From: Hymenobacter sp. GOD-10R
Lineage (GTDB): Bacteria > Bacteroidota > Bacteroidia > Cytophagales > Hymenobacteraceae
Assembly: GCF_035609205.1 (NCBI RefSeq)
Contig: NZ_CP141184.1
Coordinates: 5,153,001-5,217,000, forward strand
Length of the DNA: 64,000 nt
Reading direction: 5' to 3'
In this document: one piece after another, positions 1 through 8,568 of the stretch
How positions within the stretch are numbered: position 1 is the stretch's first letter
How the letters are laid out: each line of letters begins with the position of its first letter
Made by a program: the position numbers and the translations under genes
The notes under the pieces: model-generated
Databases searched by the model: none
Seen by the model: the letters and a program-made list of their open reading frames with translations, nothing else
What the model was told of the DNA's origin: nothing

Positions 1-809
1 AAAGCGCCCCAACTGAACGTACCCGAGCCCAAGAAAGCGTATCGGAAAGCTTCTACAATGGAGCTCATCGGGTTGGCCGCAATCAGCAACCGATACTCAG
101 GATTGGTGATGCTTGAGAGCGGATAGATAACCGGAGTGGCATACATCAGCAGCTGCACACCAAACGCTAACAGCATAGCTAGGTCACGGTACTTAGTGGT
201 GAGGGCGCTGAAAATCATTCCGAGCCCTAACGACAACAAACCCATAATCACGACCAGCACAGGCGTAAGTAGTATAAACCCATTAGGGTGTACCGCGCTG
301 CCTTTGATAAGGTAGTACCCCCACATCAGCAGGAACAGCCCGAACTGAATGCCAAAACGCACCAGGTTGGAAATGACAATGGAGAGCGGCATGGTCAGGC
401 GTGGGAAGTACACCTTACCGAAGATTGAGGCATTGTCGCGAAAGACTGTGGAAGTAGAGGTCAGCGTCTGGGCGAAGTAGTTCCAGATGGTAATGCCAGC
501 CAGGTAAAATACGGGGCCGGGCAAGCCGTCGGTGTTAAGCTTTGCGACCCTACCGAAAATAATAACGTAGGTAATAGTTGTGAGCAGGGGCTGGATGAAG
601 AACCAAATGGGACCTAGCACCGTCTGCTTGTAGGTTGAGACAAAGTCGCGCCGCACAAACAGCATCACCAAGTCGCGGTAGCGCCATACATCTTTGAGGC
701 CTAGGTCCAGCAGATTGGAGCGGGGCTGGATAACCTCGGTCCACGCCTCTGGCTCTACTGATGTGAGGGTTGGGCGCTCAGGTTTGGTCAAAACGTTCGT
801 AGAATTCAC
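1..809 (-). CDS. ABC-2 type polysaccharide exporter permease (Wzm-like), partial
   Basis: Integral-membrane subunit of an ABC transporter that exports lipid-linked O-antigen or capsule across the inner membrane. The frame is open from 809 to the window edge (269 codons seen), so the C-terminus is missing. I chose the GTG at 809: an in-frame stop lies at 816-818 and no ATG occurs before the conserved part. The product has a soluble N-terminus of about 40 residues, an amphipathic stretch (KDVWRYRDLVMLFVRRDF), then several hydrophobic segments. It ends in the family hallmark ANPMSSIVEAFRYAFLG. The partner ATPase (Wzt-like) is not in the window and is expected further left. A glycosyltransferase in the same orientation lies 405 bases upstream. 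Family assignment is secure; the substrate is unknown. Confidence 0.9.
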   Translation of the reverse strand, partial: MNSTNVLTKPERPTLTSVEPEAWTEVIQPRSNLLDLGLKDVWRYRDLVMLFVRRDFVSTYKQTVLGPIWFFIQPLLTTITYVIIFGRVAKLNTDGLPGPVFYLAGITIWNYFAQTLTSTSTVFRDNASIFGKVYFPRLTMPLSIVISNLVRFGIQFGLFLLMWGYYLIKGSAVHPNGFILLTPVLVVIMGLLSLGLGMIFSALTTKYRDLAMLLAFGVQLLMYATPVIYPLSSITNPEYRLLIAANPMSSIVEAFRYAFLGSGTFSWGA

Positions 810-1214
810 GGTGAACTATAAGAGGCTATTTGGGGGCACAAAGTTAATCAAAACAAAACCAAGCGTTGTCACAGGAGCTTAATGTGCTATTCAGGAGAAG
901 CTGCATGACACTCCAATAAGCAAGCCACACATACATTCAAAAAGCGGTATTTAATTTATAATTTACTGCAAATCAATACATTACAAGCAAACACTAATTT
1001 AAACGCTTGGCCCTACACGTAGCTTCAATGGACGCACCACTGATCAGTATGATCCCGGTCCGGTTAATTGTTTGCTAGCTTACTCACCCAAACTTAAGTC
1101 CTGTTCATTAAGATTCGCCATTAGAGCTAGGGCGCAAAGCTAGGGTATGCTCTGGTCTACTTACCAACTCACCGTGTATCTTGACTGGTGCCGGGAAGCA
1201 CAGAAATGTTTGCT
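810..1214. other. gene-free stretch upstream of the exporter permease
   Basis: These 405 bases separate the GT2 glycosyltransferase (upstream) from the exporter permease. The 900-1010 part is AT-rich. I find no good TAnnTTTG element, RNA gene or strong hairpin, and the short open frame at 1147 is not protein-like. It presumably holds the permease promoter. Confidence 0.5.
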
Positions 1215-2159
1215 CTATTTTTCCTGGTTTTGCTCGTATACTTGCTGTACCACGTACAGGGGCCGTCTACGAGCGGCATCCAAGCCACGCCATACATATT
1301 CTCCGATGATGCCCAGAGCTATCATCTGAAAAGCGGCCACGAATAGCATCACCACCATCAAACCCGTCCAGCCTTCTACCTGTATATCGCCCAGCACTCT
1401 TAGTACGGCTAGGTAAATTCCATAGAATAACGCACTGAATCCGAGAAGAATACCAAGCACGGAAATGGCACGCACCGGGAAAAAGGAAAAGGCCATAACA
1501 GAGTCAATCAGCAGCTTTATCTTCTTCTGCAGCGTCCAGCGCGACTTACCTAGCTTGCGTTTGCGCCTCACGTAAGGAATATTGACGTAAGGATAACCGA
1601 GCCAGACCATCAGATAGAAGATATTGCTGTTGCGCTCCTTTAGCTTTAGTATCTCTTCACTCACCTTGCGATCGAAGAAAACAAAATCGAAGCCGCCGTC
1701 CGGGATATTCGGGAGAGCAATGCGCTTCATTAAGGCATGAAACGCATTGGAAAACAGTTTTTGTAGACCAGTTTCTTCCCTATCCTGCCGATTCCCGATG
1801 ACAAGCTTTAGTCCTTTTCGCCAGTAGTCGTACATCTGCACCATCAGCTCTGGCGGATCTTGCAGATCGGCAGTGATGATGGCTAGGCAGTCGCCGGTAG
1901 CGTACTCCATACCGGCAACAATGGCATTGTAAGAGCCTACATTGCCGGCTAGCTCTACTACGCGCACTTTGTTGGGGTAAGCGGCCCGAAAAGCCAGCAA
2001 CTCGCGCAAGGTATTGTCGCGCGAACCATCATCAACCAGCACATATTCGAAGCTGACTTCCGAGGGGAATAGGCTTTCGTTGGCAATCAACTCGCGGGTA
2101 GTGACCGGGATATTAGCCTCGTTGAAGTAGCAAGGAATAATGATGGAGAGCTTAGGCAT
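1215..2159 (-). CDS. family 2 glycosyltransferase, GtrB/DPM1-like, membrane bound
   Basis: A 314-residue glycosyltransferase that probably moves a sugar from a nucleotide donor onto undecaprenyl phosphate or a lipid-linked glycan at the inner membrane. The N-terminus has the GT-A fold start (PKLSIIIPCYFNEANIP), the nucleotide-binding VLVDDGSRDNT near residue 40, and the acidic metal site in ITADLQDPPE near residue 95. Two hydrophobic segments follow in the last 90 residues (around VMAFSFFPVRAISVLGILLG and LMVVMLFVAAFQMIALGIIG), the topology of polyprenyl-phosphate glycosyltransferases such as GtrB and ArnC. The last residues are charged and cytosolic. It sits between the exporter permease and the acyltransferase, consistent with surface-polysaccharide assembly. 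The sugar is not predictable. Confidence 0.88.
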   Translation of the reverse strand: MPKLSIIIPCYFNEANIPVTTRELIANESLFPSEVSFEYVLVDDGSRDNTLRELLAFRAAYPNKVRVVELAGNVGSYNAIVAGMEYATGDCLAIITADLQDPPELMVQMYDYWRKGLKLVIGNRQDREETGLQKLFSNAFHALMKRIALPNIPDGGFDFVFFDRKVSEEILKLKERNSNIFYLMVWLGYPYVNIPYVRRKRKLGKSRWTLQKKIKLLIDSVMAFSFFPVRAISVLGILLGFSALFYGIYLAVLRVLGDIQVEGWTGLMVVMLFVAAFQMIALGIIGEYVWRGLDAARRRPLYVVQQVYEQNQEK

Positions 2160-2319
2160 AGGGGCTTAAAGGTACACACAAGCACCTATACACTACCTTG
2201 AAAGGTAGAACAATAGCATCATTACCGGTGAACGTGTCATGTTTTAGCAGTGGCCTACGGTCCGGAACGTGGTAACCCTACGACCCAGGTTCTGCGGTGT
2301 TCTTCAACAACCACAACGA

Positions 2320-2355
2320 TAGTGGTCCTACGACTTTGGAGTCGTAGGACCACTA
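2320..2355. repeat. perfect 16-bp inverted repeat, REP-like or terminator
   Basis: Arms 2320-2335 and 2340-2355 are perfectly complementary with a 4-base loop (TTGG). The core GGTCCTACGAC recurs imperfectly just left (CCCTACGACCC at 2276-2286). It lies after the acyltransferase stop on the minus strand, so it could end that transcript, but no T-run follows on either strand. That makes a repetitive extragenic palindrome a fair alternative. Confidence 0.6.
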
Positions 2356-2379
2356 CGGTCTGAAACACTGCCCCTGATC

Positions 2380-3369
2380 TTACCCGCCACTCAAAACCCG
2401 GATAACAGCAGGGAAGAACCTATCTATTATAATAAAAATAACAAGACAAAAAACAAAGCTTAGTATAGGGTTCCGTAACATCAAGTAGCCTCCTCCTAAA
2501 CTAGCAAGATCTACAAATCTAAACAATAACAAATTTAACAATGGATGATACAAGTAAATAAGCAATGAATACTGCCGTCCAAACCTAGCGAGAATAGTAT
2601 CACGGTTTGTTGTCAGCTTTAAGGCTAAAGCAAAAACAACTACAGCAAAAAGTAAAGTTAACAGAACGAATTCTTGATTATGAGGACTAAAACCACTTTT
2701 ACGATAGATGAGTATTATCTCAATTGCTTGCAGAAGAAAGGAGACAGGAAGAAGAATGTAAATTAGAACTAATGGAAGCCTCTTAATATATTCAGCTTTT
2801 TTGGCTGCCATAAATCCCCATAATAAGAAGGGAATAGAAACAAAGTATCTGATAAAACCATGATCAAACTGGGTGTGAAAGAAGCCAGAATAAGCATCTG
2901 CCAAGACTACAGTTATATATAGAGCAACTGACCCTATGATTAATAACTTATCCGAAAATCTCTCTAGTAGATATAAGAGAATCAAGTAGCCGAACAACAT
3001 CGAACCAATAAACCATAGATGCTCTGATATACCATTATCTAAAGTATAGAAGTCTAGTAACTGATAAAAATATTTATTTTCTTCAACTAAAGCTGCTACT
3101 AAGTAAATAAGATTACTAATTATGTAAATAGCCAGTAGGTTTTTGATTGTTCTTACAAACTGCACCTCGCCTCTAGCAGCATAGTTTTTTTGAAAGAAGT
3201 AGCCGCTAAGTAGAAAAAAGAACGGAACGGCCCAGCGTCCCCACCATCGAATTCCGAGAACTAAGCTGTTTGATAAGTCTGCATAAGGCACATGCAAAGC
3301 AACAACAGACAAGGCACCTAGCAGCCTAAACACATCAACTGCATAGTTTCTAGAACTTACTTTACTCAT
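2380..3369 (-). CDS. acyltransferase 3 family membrane protein (OafA/WecH-like)
   Basis: A 329-residue integral-membrane O-acyltransferase of the acyltransferase-3 family, which adds acetyl or other acyl groups to surface glycans. It starts with the family N-terminus (residues 7-30, YAVDVFRLLGALSVVALHVP, carrying the conserved RxxA/H-like catalytic region). It then shows about ten hydrophobic segments, including FFFLLSGYFF near residue 50. The gene is strikingly AT-rich: I count 41 G/C in the 120 bases 2401-2520, against 33 of 60 in the aminotransferase gene at 4081-4140. It also prefers A/T-ending codons, which suggests horizontal acquisition of this decoration gene. It stands alone between 220 and 181 bases of non-coding DNA. 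Confidence 0.88.
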   Translation of the reverse strand: MSKVSSRNYAVDVFRLLGALSVVALHVPYADLSNSLVLGIRWWGRWAVPFFFLLSGYFFQKNYAARGEVQFVRTIKNLLAIYIISNLIYLVAALVEENKYFYQLLDFYTLDNGISEHLWFIGSMLFGYLILLYLLERFSDKLLIIGSVALYITVVLADAYSGFFHTQFDHGFIRYFVSIPFLLWGFMAAKKAEYIKRLPLVLIYILLPVSFLLQAIEIILIYRKSGFSPHNQEFVLLTLLFAVVVFALALKLTTNRDTILARFGRQYSLLIYLYHPLLNLLLFRFVDLASLGGGYLMLRNPILSFVFCLVIFIIIDRFFPAVIRVLSGG

Positions 3370-3550
3370 CTATTTATTTGTTAAACAAAAAATCAATCTA
3401 AGCAGACGATAAATACAATTGACTATAAACAAACCTATTAAATAATAAAAAAAATTATTGGATTATAATTAATAACATGTTGTAATTTTATTTACAAATA
3501 ATTCTATACCATTTCACGTTTACTTCTTCATTTTATGCAGGAAGCTAGCT

Positions 3551-4660
3551 TCAATTATTGTAAAAGCCTCTAATCATTTCCGTAACTGCCTTTGCTTGCT
3601 CCGGGCTCATGCCGGGCCACAGCGGCAGGCTCAGACACGTAGCGGCAATTTCTTCGGCCAGCGGGAAGGCGTTGGGTTTGTACCCTAGGTCCTTATAGGC
3701 AGTTTGCAGATGCGGCGGCACGGGATAGTGAATGAGTGTACCGATACCTTGCCCGGCTAGGTAACTTTGCAGCGCATCCCGTTGCGGAGTGCGCACTACG
3801 TAAAGATGATACACGTGCGTTGCACCTGGCGCCACGGTGGGCAAATGCAGCCCTGAAATCCCGGCCAGTTCCGCTTGATACTGAGCAGCAAGCGCTTGTC
3901 GCTGCTGCGTCCACTCGGGTAAGAACGGCAGCTTTGCGCTCAGCACAGCCGCTTGCAGCTCATCCAGGCGCGAATTATAGCCGAGCACCTCGTTGTAGTA
4001 TTTCTGCTGCGAGCCGTAGTTGCGTAGCGTGCGGACTTGCTGAGCCAGGCTTTCATCGTTTGTAGTAAGGGCGCCAGCATCACCCAAGGCACCTAGGTTT
4101 TTACCGGGGTAGAAACTGGTGGCGTTGAGTACGCCAAAGCTGCCCGTCAGCTGTCCGCCGAAGGACGCGCCTTGCGCCTGGGCATTGTCTTCCACCACCT
4201 GCAAGTTGTATTTACGAGCAATGGCCATTATTTCCGACATCTGGCAGGCTTGTCCGTACAGATGCACGGGCATGATGGCGCGGGTACGCGGCGTAATGGC
4301 GGCCTCTAGTCGGGTCGGATCTAAATTATAAGTAGCTAGGCTGGGCTCAACGGGCACCGGTGTAGCGCCTACCATCGACACGGCCAGCCAGGTCGCAATG
4401 TAGGTATTGGAAGGCACTAGCACTTCGTCGCCAGCCTTGATGTTGAGCGCGCGCAATGCTAGATGTAAAGCGTCTAAGCCGTTGGCGACGCCCACACAGG
4501 CAGTAGTTTGATTGAAGGCGGCGTACTCCGATTCAAAGCGCTTCACTGCTTCACCTAGTACATACCACTCCGAATCAAATACTTGCGTCATGGCTTCTAA
4601 TACCTGCGCACGTATCTGCTGGTTTTGCGGTCCGAAGGAAAGGAAGGGAACAGACGTCAT
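3551..4660 (-). CDS. DegT/DnrJ/EryC1/StrS aminotransferase for a nucleotide sugar
   Basis: A 369-residue PLP-dependent sugar aminotransferase. It is probably a dTDP-3-oxo-6-deoxyhexose aminotransferase (FdtB/QdtB type), because the FdtA-like ketoisomerase lies two genes upstream in the same operon. The PLP lysine is K187 in [15 protein letters not shown]. The phosphate- and ring-binding regions [12 protein letters not shown] (near 58-69) and [11 protein letters not shown] (near 155) are intact, and the length is usual. It starts with ATG at 4660, 13 bases after the GNAT stop. The reaction moves the glutamate amino group to the keto sugar. Amino position 3 rather than 4 is inferred from the ketoisomerase, not from this sequence. 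Confidence 0.88.
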   Translation of the reverse strand: MTSVPFLSFGPQNQQIRAQVLEAMTQVFDSEWYVLGEAVKRFESEYAAFNQTTACVGVANGLDALHLALRALNIKAGDEVLVPSNTYIATWLAVSMVGATPVPVEPSLATYNLDPTRLEAAITPRTRAIMPVHLYGQACQMSEIMAIARKYNLQVVEDNAQAQGASFGGQLTGSFGVLNATSFYPGKNLGALGDAGALTTNDESLAQQVRTLRNYGSQQKYYNEVLGYNSRLDELQAAVLSAKLPFLPEWTQQRQALAAQYQAELAGISGLHLPTVAPGATHVYHLYVVRTPQRDALQSYLAGQGIGTLIHYPVPPHLQTAYKDLGYKPNAFPLAEEIAATCLSLPLWPGMSPEQAKAVTEMIRGFYNN

Positions 4661-4673
4661 GGCTTACGACGGG

Positions 4674-5615
4674 TTAATCAGAGCAGGCCAGTACCTGACT
4701 ACTCCCACCTAGTTTGAAACCTAGCTTCTCGCACGTTCGAAAGACGGCCCGGTTAGTAGCTTGCGTAGTCATTAGCACATAGCGCTGGTTGAGCGCGCGG
4801 GCACGTTGAATGGTTTCGGCAACAAGTTTTAAGTGCCAGCCGCGGTTTGCAGTTCTCACAGCCGTCAGAACAACGCGAGAGAACTCGCAACCTAGGTTCT
4901 CGGCATCGGACTTCAAATCACTGATAGCGAGAAAAGAGTCTATAGAAACGCCTGGTTCGTCAGGCACCAGTACTTGGTCGCAATAGCCAAGCACAGCAGC
5001 GGATGCATAGCGCGCCAGGAAAGCATCGGCTAGCTCTTGCCCAAACCAATCATCCGCGTGAAAGCGGTCGTACTCGTTACGAGCAGCGGCCGCTATTGCA
5101 GCGATGTGGACAGCTTGGTCGGCGCGTGCGCTACGGACAGGATAGCGTGCGTGATGGAAGGAGTCGACTGCATCGTGAAAGAACGTCAGCCTATTTTCCA
5201 CGCAACGCCATCCAGCACTAGTTAGCGCCTGAATAAGCTTGCTATCTTCGACGGGTAATTCTGTAAAGCAGTAAAAGCGAGGTTTTTTCAATCCCTGCTT
5301 AAATACTTTCGCGGCACGAGCTAGCTCTGCCAGTGGCGTTTTGTCGGCGTAAAGCGCAGTAAACAGCTTGTACGTAGGTGCCCCGAAGAAATCAGTATCC
5401 CACGGCAACAATTGATACAGAAACTGAATCGGTCCGTTTGGTGATGCTACTTCAAATAGATAATGATGAGGCCGGGCCACATAGGACCTAGCTTTACCAG
5501 TGCCGAACAGTTCCTGTTGCTTTATAGCGTCGAGGGTGCGCAAGCCGACGTAAGGTGAGTAAAAGAACAGCTTTGCACTACGAGCATCAATGAGCGCTTC
5601 TACTACTTCGCCCAT
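4674..5615 (-). CDS. GNAT acetyltransferase, RffC/WecD-like (amino-sugar N-acetyltransferase)
   Basis: A 313-residue protein with a GNAT fold in its C-terminal half, ending in a typical acetyl-CoA region (ANRGWHLKLVAETIQRARAL near 250, then ATNRAVFRTCEKLGFK). The N-terminal half contains LPWDTDFFGAP near residue 70, the signature seen in dTDP-fucosamine acetyltransferase RffC/WecD. It probably N-acetylates the amino sugar made by the neighbouring aminotransferase. Its start overlaps the end of the ketoisomerase gene by 13 bases, so the two are likely translationally coupled. Known 3-amino-sugar pathways with FdtA/QdtA normally use a hexapeptide-repeat acetyltransferase, so this pairing is unusual. 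Substrate is inferred from context. Confidence 0.78.
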   Translation of the reverse strand: MGEVVEALIDARSAKLFFYSPYVGLRTLDAIKQQELFGTGKARSYVARPHHYLFEVASPNGPIQFLYQLLPWDTDFFGAPTYKLFTALYADKTPLAELARAAKVFKQGLKKPRFYCFTELPVEDSKLIQALTSAGWRCVENRLTFFHDAVDSFHHARYPVRSARADQAVHIAAIAAAARNEYDRFHADDWFGQELADAFLARYASAAVLGYCDQVLVPDEPGVSIDSFLAISDLKSDAENLGCEFSRVVLTAVRTANRGWHLKLVAETIQRARALNQRYVLMTTQATNRAVFRTCEKLGFKLGGSSQVLACSD

Positions 5616-6025
5616 GTTTTCCGAAACACACTATAATCTCGAATGTAGTCCTTCTCGTCGTAGGGACACGATGCTAGGACCAACTGCACGGCTGTATGTG
5701 AATACTGCATGGTGTGCCACACATTTGGTGGGATATACACACCAACATTGGCACGCTCTAATGGAAACGTCAGGATTTCACCGTCAGGTAGCTCCGTAAA
5801 GACTACAATACGACCACTAACGGCAATTAACACCTGCTCAGTTTGATAATGAGCATGCCGACCTCGGACAATACTCTCTGGTGTAAAATACGTCCAGAAA
5901 CTACGTTTAATGTCAAAGGGAATTTGTCCGCCACCCTCGCCAACCGATATATAGCCTTCATGGGAGCTACCTATTTTGGGAAACTCTATCAAGTATGGCT
6001 TTTCCCACAAGCTAGGGCTATTCAT
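5603..6025 (-). CDS. fdtA: FdtA/QdtA-type dTDP-sugar 3,4-ketoisomerase (WxcM-like cupin)
   Basis: A 140-residue cupin that converts dTDP-4-oxo-6-deoxyglucose to the 3-oxo isomer, the first committed step to dTDP-Fuc3NAc or dTDP-Qui3NAc. The active-site motif RGRHAHYQTEQ carries H57 and H59. The later NVWHTMQYS is also typical. I chose ATG 6025 (MNSPSLWEKPYLIEF). The frame extends ten codons further up from a weaker ATG, but those residues match nothing in the family. It leads the operon fdtA-GNAT-aminotransferase. Whether the product is the galacto (Fdt) or gluco (Qdt) isomer cannot be told by eye. RmlA and RmlB, needed for the substrate, are not in the window. Confidence 0.82.
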   Translation of the reverse strand: MNSPSLWEKPYLIEFPKIGSSHEGYISVGEGGGQIPFDIKRSFWTYFTPESIVRGRHAHYQTEQVLIAVSGRIVVFTELPDGEILTFPLERANVGVYIPPNVWHTMQYSHTAVQLVLASCPYDEKDYIRDYSVFRKTWAK

Positions 6026-6066
6026 GAAAAGGACTGAAAGACGGCAAAAAGACAAATGAATTTACG

Positions 6067-6120
6067 GCAAATATCAAAAACCCCAATTACTGATCGGTAA
6101 TTGGGGTTTTTGATATTTGC
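6067..6120 (-). terminator. strong hairpin terminator after the UDP-xylose synthase gene
   Basis: Arms 6067-6090 and 6097-6120 are perfectly complementary over 24 bases with a 6-base loop. A GGGG/CCCC core is followed by TTTTT on both strands, the layout of a bidirectional intrinsic terminator. It closes the uxs transcript and separates it from the fdtA operon, whose start lies 42 bases on. Confidence 0.88.
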
Positions 6121-6133
6121 AACAAGTAGCAAA

Positions 6134-7084
6134 TTACGCTACAGGCACGTGTTCTTTGAAGAACTCCAACGTACGGCGCAAGCCCTCGGCTCGATCTACC
6201 TTCGGTTCCCAACCCAAAATTTCTTTGGCTTTGGTGATGTCTGGCTTACGCTTCATGGGATCATTCTGCGGCAACGGCTGGTAAACAGGCTTGAACTCTA
6301 CGCCAGCTAGCTTAGCTATTTCTTCCCCAAATTCCTTGATCGTGATTTCGGATGGGTTACCAATGTTCACGGGCATAGGATAGTCGGAGAGTAGCAAACG
6401 GTAGATCCCCTCGACCAAATCATCCACGTAGCAGAACGAACGGGTTTGTGAACCGTCGCCGAACACCGTTAGGTTTTCGCCGCGTAATGCTTGAGACAAG
6501 AACGCTGGCAGTACCCGGCCGTCGTCTAGGCGCATGCGTGGACCGTAGGTATTAAAAATACGGATGATGCGCGTTTCTAAGCCGTGGTGTGTATGGTAGG
6601 CCATCGTAATGGCTTCCTGGAAGCGCTTGGCTTCGTCGTAGCATCCGCGCGGGCCCACGGGGTTTACATTACCAAAGTACTCTTCTACTTGGGGATGTAC
6701 CTCTGGGTCACCGTACACTTCGGAAGTGCTGGCAATGAGAATACGAGCATTCTTCACCCGGGCGAGGCCTAGGAGGTTGTGCGTACCTAGCGAACCCACC
6801 TTCAGCGTCTGAATCGGAATCTTCAGGTAATCGATAGGCGACGCGGGCGAGGCGAAGTGTAGGATATAATCGAGCTTACCGGGAACAAACACGAATTTCG
6901 ATACATCGTGATGATAAAACTCAAATTCTTCGCGGCCGAATAGGTGCTCGATGTTAGCTAGGCTACCCGTAATAAGGTTGTCCATAGCAATGACATGGTA
7001 ACCTTCCGCGAGGAAACGGTCGCAGAGGTGAGACCCCAAAAAGCCGGCGCCGCCAGTAATCAGTATACGTTTTTTGTCTGACAT
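6134..7084 (-). CDS. uxs: UDP-glucuronic acid decarboxylase (UDP-xylose synthase)
   Basis: A 316-residue extended short-chain dehydrogenase that oxidises and decarboxylates UDP-glucuronate to UDP-xylose using bound NAD. The Rossmann motif [10 protein letters not shown] is at residues 11-20. The catalytic [10 protein letters not shown] near 118-127 and Y149-x3-K153 (CYDEAKR) are intact, and the arginine-rich [12 protein letters not shown] block is present. The length matches cytosolic bacterial UXS. It follows the UDP-glucose dehydrogenase gene by 73 bases in the same direction, so the two together turn UDP-glucose into UDP-xylose for the polysaccharide. A strong terminator follows directly. 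Confidence 0.93.
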   Translation of the reverse strand: MSDKKRILITGGAGFLGSHLCDRFLAEGYHVIAMDNLITGSLANIEHLFGREEFEFYHHDVSKFVFVPGKLDYILHFASPASPIDYLKIPIQTLKVGSLGTHNLLGLARVKNARILIASTSEVYGDPEVHPQVEEYFGNVNPVGPRGCYDEAKRFQEAITMAYHTHHGLETRIIRIFNTYGPRMRLDDGRVLPAFLSQALRGENLTVFGDGSQTRSFCYVDDLVEGIYRLLLSDYPMPVNIGNPSEITIKEFGEEIAKLAGVEFKPVYQPLPQNDPMKRKPDITKAKEILGWEPKVDRAEGLRRTLEFFKEHVPVA

Positions 7085-7157
7085 GAGTAGTTGTTAGCTA
7101 CTGACCCTTAGTTATTTGGGTCAATTGCATTGTGAGAAACAACAAAGGATACGGAGC

Positions 7158-8501
7158 TTATACAGAAGCCGGCTCCTTGTGGGCCGTCTTGATACCAATG
7201 CAGTGGTAGGTATAACCTAGCTCTGCTAGCTCTTTCGCGTCATAAATGTTACGGCCATCGAAGATAGCTTTCTCTTTCATCAGCTTACTTACTACACCAA
7301 AGTTGGGAGAGCGGAACTCGGGCCACTCTGTTACAACGAGCAGTGCATCTGCATCGATGAGCGCTTCGAATGGGTCTTTTGCGTACGTGATAGTATCGCC
7401 GAGGGAGTGTTTGGCCTCTTGGATAGCTACTGGGTCGTAGGCGGATACAGAGCAGCCAGCGTTGAGCAGCTTTTCAATGATTACCAGCGAGGGGGCTTCC
7501 CGCATATCGTCGGTCTTAGGCTTGAAAGACAGACCCCAGATAGCCATCTTTTTACCCTGCAGCTCGCCACCAAAGTGCTTGCTTACCTTATCAAACAGCA
7601 CTGACTTCTGCGCCTCATTCACACTTTCCACCGCTTTGAGCACTTGCATCTCGTAGCCATTTTCGGAGGCCGTTCTGATCAGGGCTTTTACGTCTTTGGG
7701 GAAGCAAGAACCACCATAGCCAATGCCGGGGTAAATGAAGCGATGCCCGATGCGAGCATCAGAACCGATGCCTTTGCGCACCATGTTCACGTCCGCACCC
7801 ATAATTTCGCACAGGTTAGCAATATCGTTCATGAACGATATCTTAGTGGCCAGCATCGAGTTAGCCGCGTATTTCGTCATCTCCGCCGATGGGATATCCA
7901 TGAAGATGATTGGGTGACCATTGAGCAAGAAAGGCTTGTACAGCTTGCTCATCACGTCTTCGGCCCGCTCAGAAGACACACCTACTACGATGCGGTCAGG
8001 CTTGAGGAAGTCGTCGATAGCAGCACCTTCTTTCAGGAATTCGGGGTTAGAGGCTACGTCAAATTCAATATCTGCGTCGCGGCGCTCCAAAGCGGCTTCA
8101 ATTTCTCTCCGCACTTTCGCAGCTGTACCTACTGGCACGGTGCTTTTAGTTACAACTACGCAGTAATCGGTTAGGTTTTCGCCAATGCTGCGTGCGACGG
8201 CCAGCACATATTTCAGGTCTGCGGAGCCATCTTCGCCGGGAGGCGTACCTACGGCGATGAAAGCGACGTCACAATCCTGAATTGCTTCTCCTAGGTTGGT
8301 GGAAAAGTGCAGACGACCTGCATCTACGTTACGCGTTACGATTTCCTCTAGTCCTGGTTCGTAGATAGGCAGAATGCCTTCTTTCAGGTTATCGATCTTC
8401 TTCTGGTCGATGTCAATACAAGTAACATCAATGCCCACTTCGGCGAAACACGTGCCCGTTACCAAGCCTACGTAGCCCGTGCCAACTACTGCGATTTTCA
8501 T
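7158..8501 (-). CDS. ugd: UDP-glucose 6-dehydrogenase
   Basis: A 447-residue enzyme that oxidises UDP-glucose twice to UDP-glucuronate with two NAD. The N-terminal NAD motif is VVGTGYVGLVTG. The catalytic cysteine is C266 in GYGGSCFPKD, and K210 lies in EMTKYAANS. The C-terminal UDP-binding domain has WGLSFKPKTDDMREAPS. The length is typical of TuaD/RkpK-like enzymes. It supplies the decarboxylase gene just downstream. The -7-like element TATATTTC upstream of the start differs from TAnnTTTG at one position. Confidence 0.95.
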   Translation of the reverse strand: MKIAVVGTGYVGLVTGTCFAEVGIDVTCIDIDQKKIDNLKEGILPIYEPGLEEIVTRNVDAGRLHFSTNLGEAIQDCDVAFIAVGTPPGEDGSADLKYVLAVARSIGENLTDYCVVVTKSTVPVGTAAKVRREIEAALERRDADIEFDVASNPEFLKEGAAIDDFLKPDRIVVGVSSERAEDVMSKLYKPFLLNGHPIIFMDIPSAEMTKYAANSMLATKISFMNDIANLCEIMGADVNMVRKGIGSDARIGHRFIYPGIGYGGSCFPKDVKALIRTASENGYEMQVLKAVESVNEAQKSVLFDKVSKHFGGELQGKKMAIWGLSFKPKTDDMREAPSLVIIEKLLNAGCSVSAYDPVAIQEAKHSLGDTITYAKDPFEALIDADALLVVTEWPEFRSPNFGVVSKLMKEKAIFDGRNIYDAKELAELGYTYHCIGIKTAHKEPASV

Positions 8502-8568
8502 GACAGAAAAATTAGATATGAAAAGTCTTATTTATCTTATTTTGGCGAAATATAAGAATATTCCGCTA

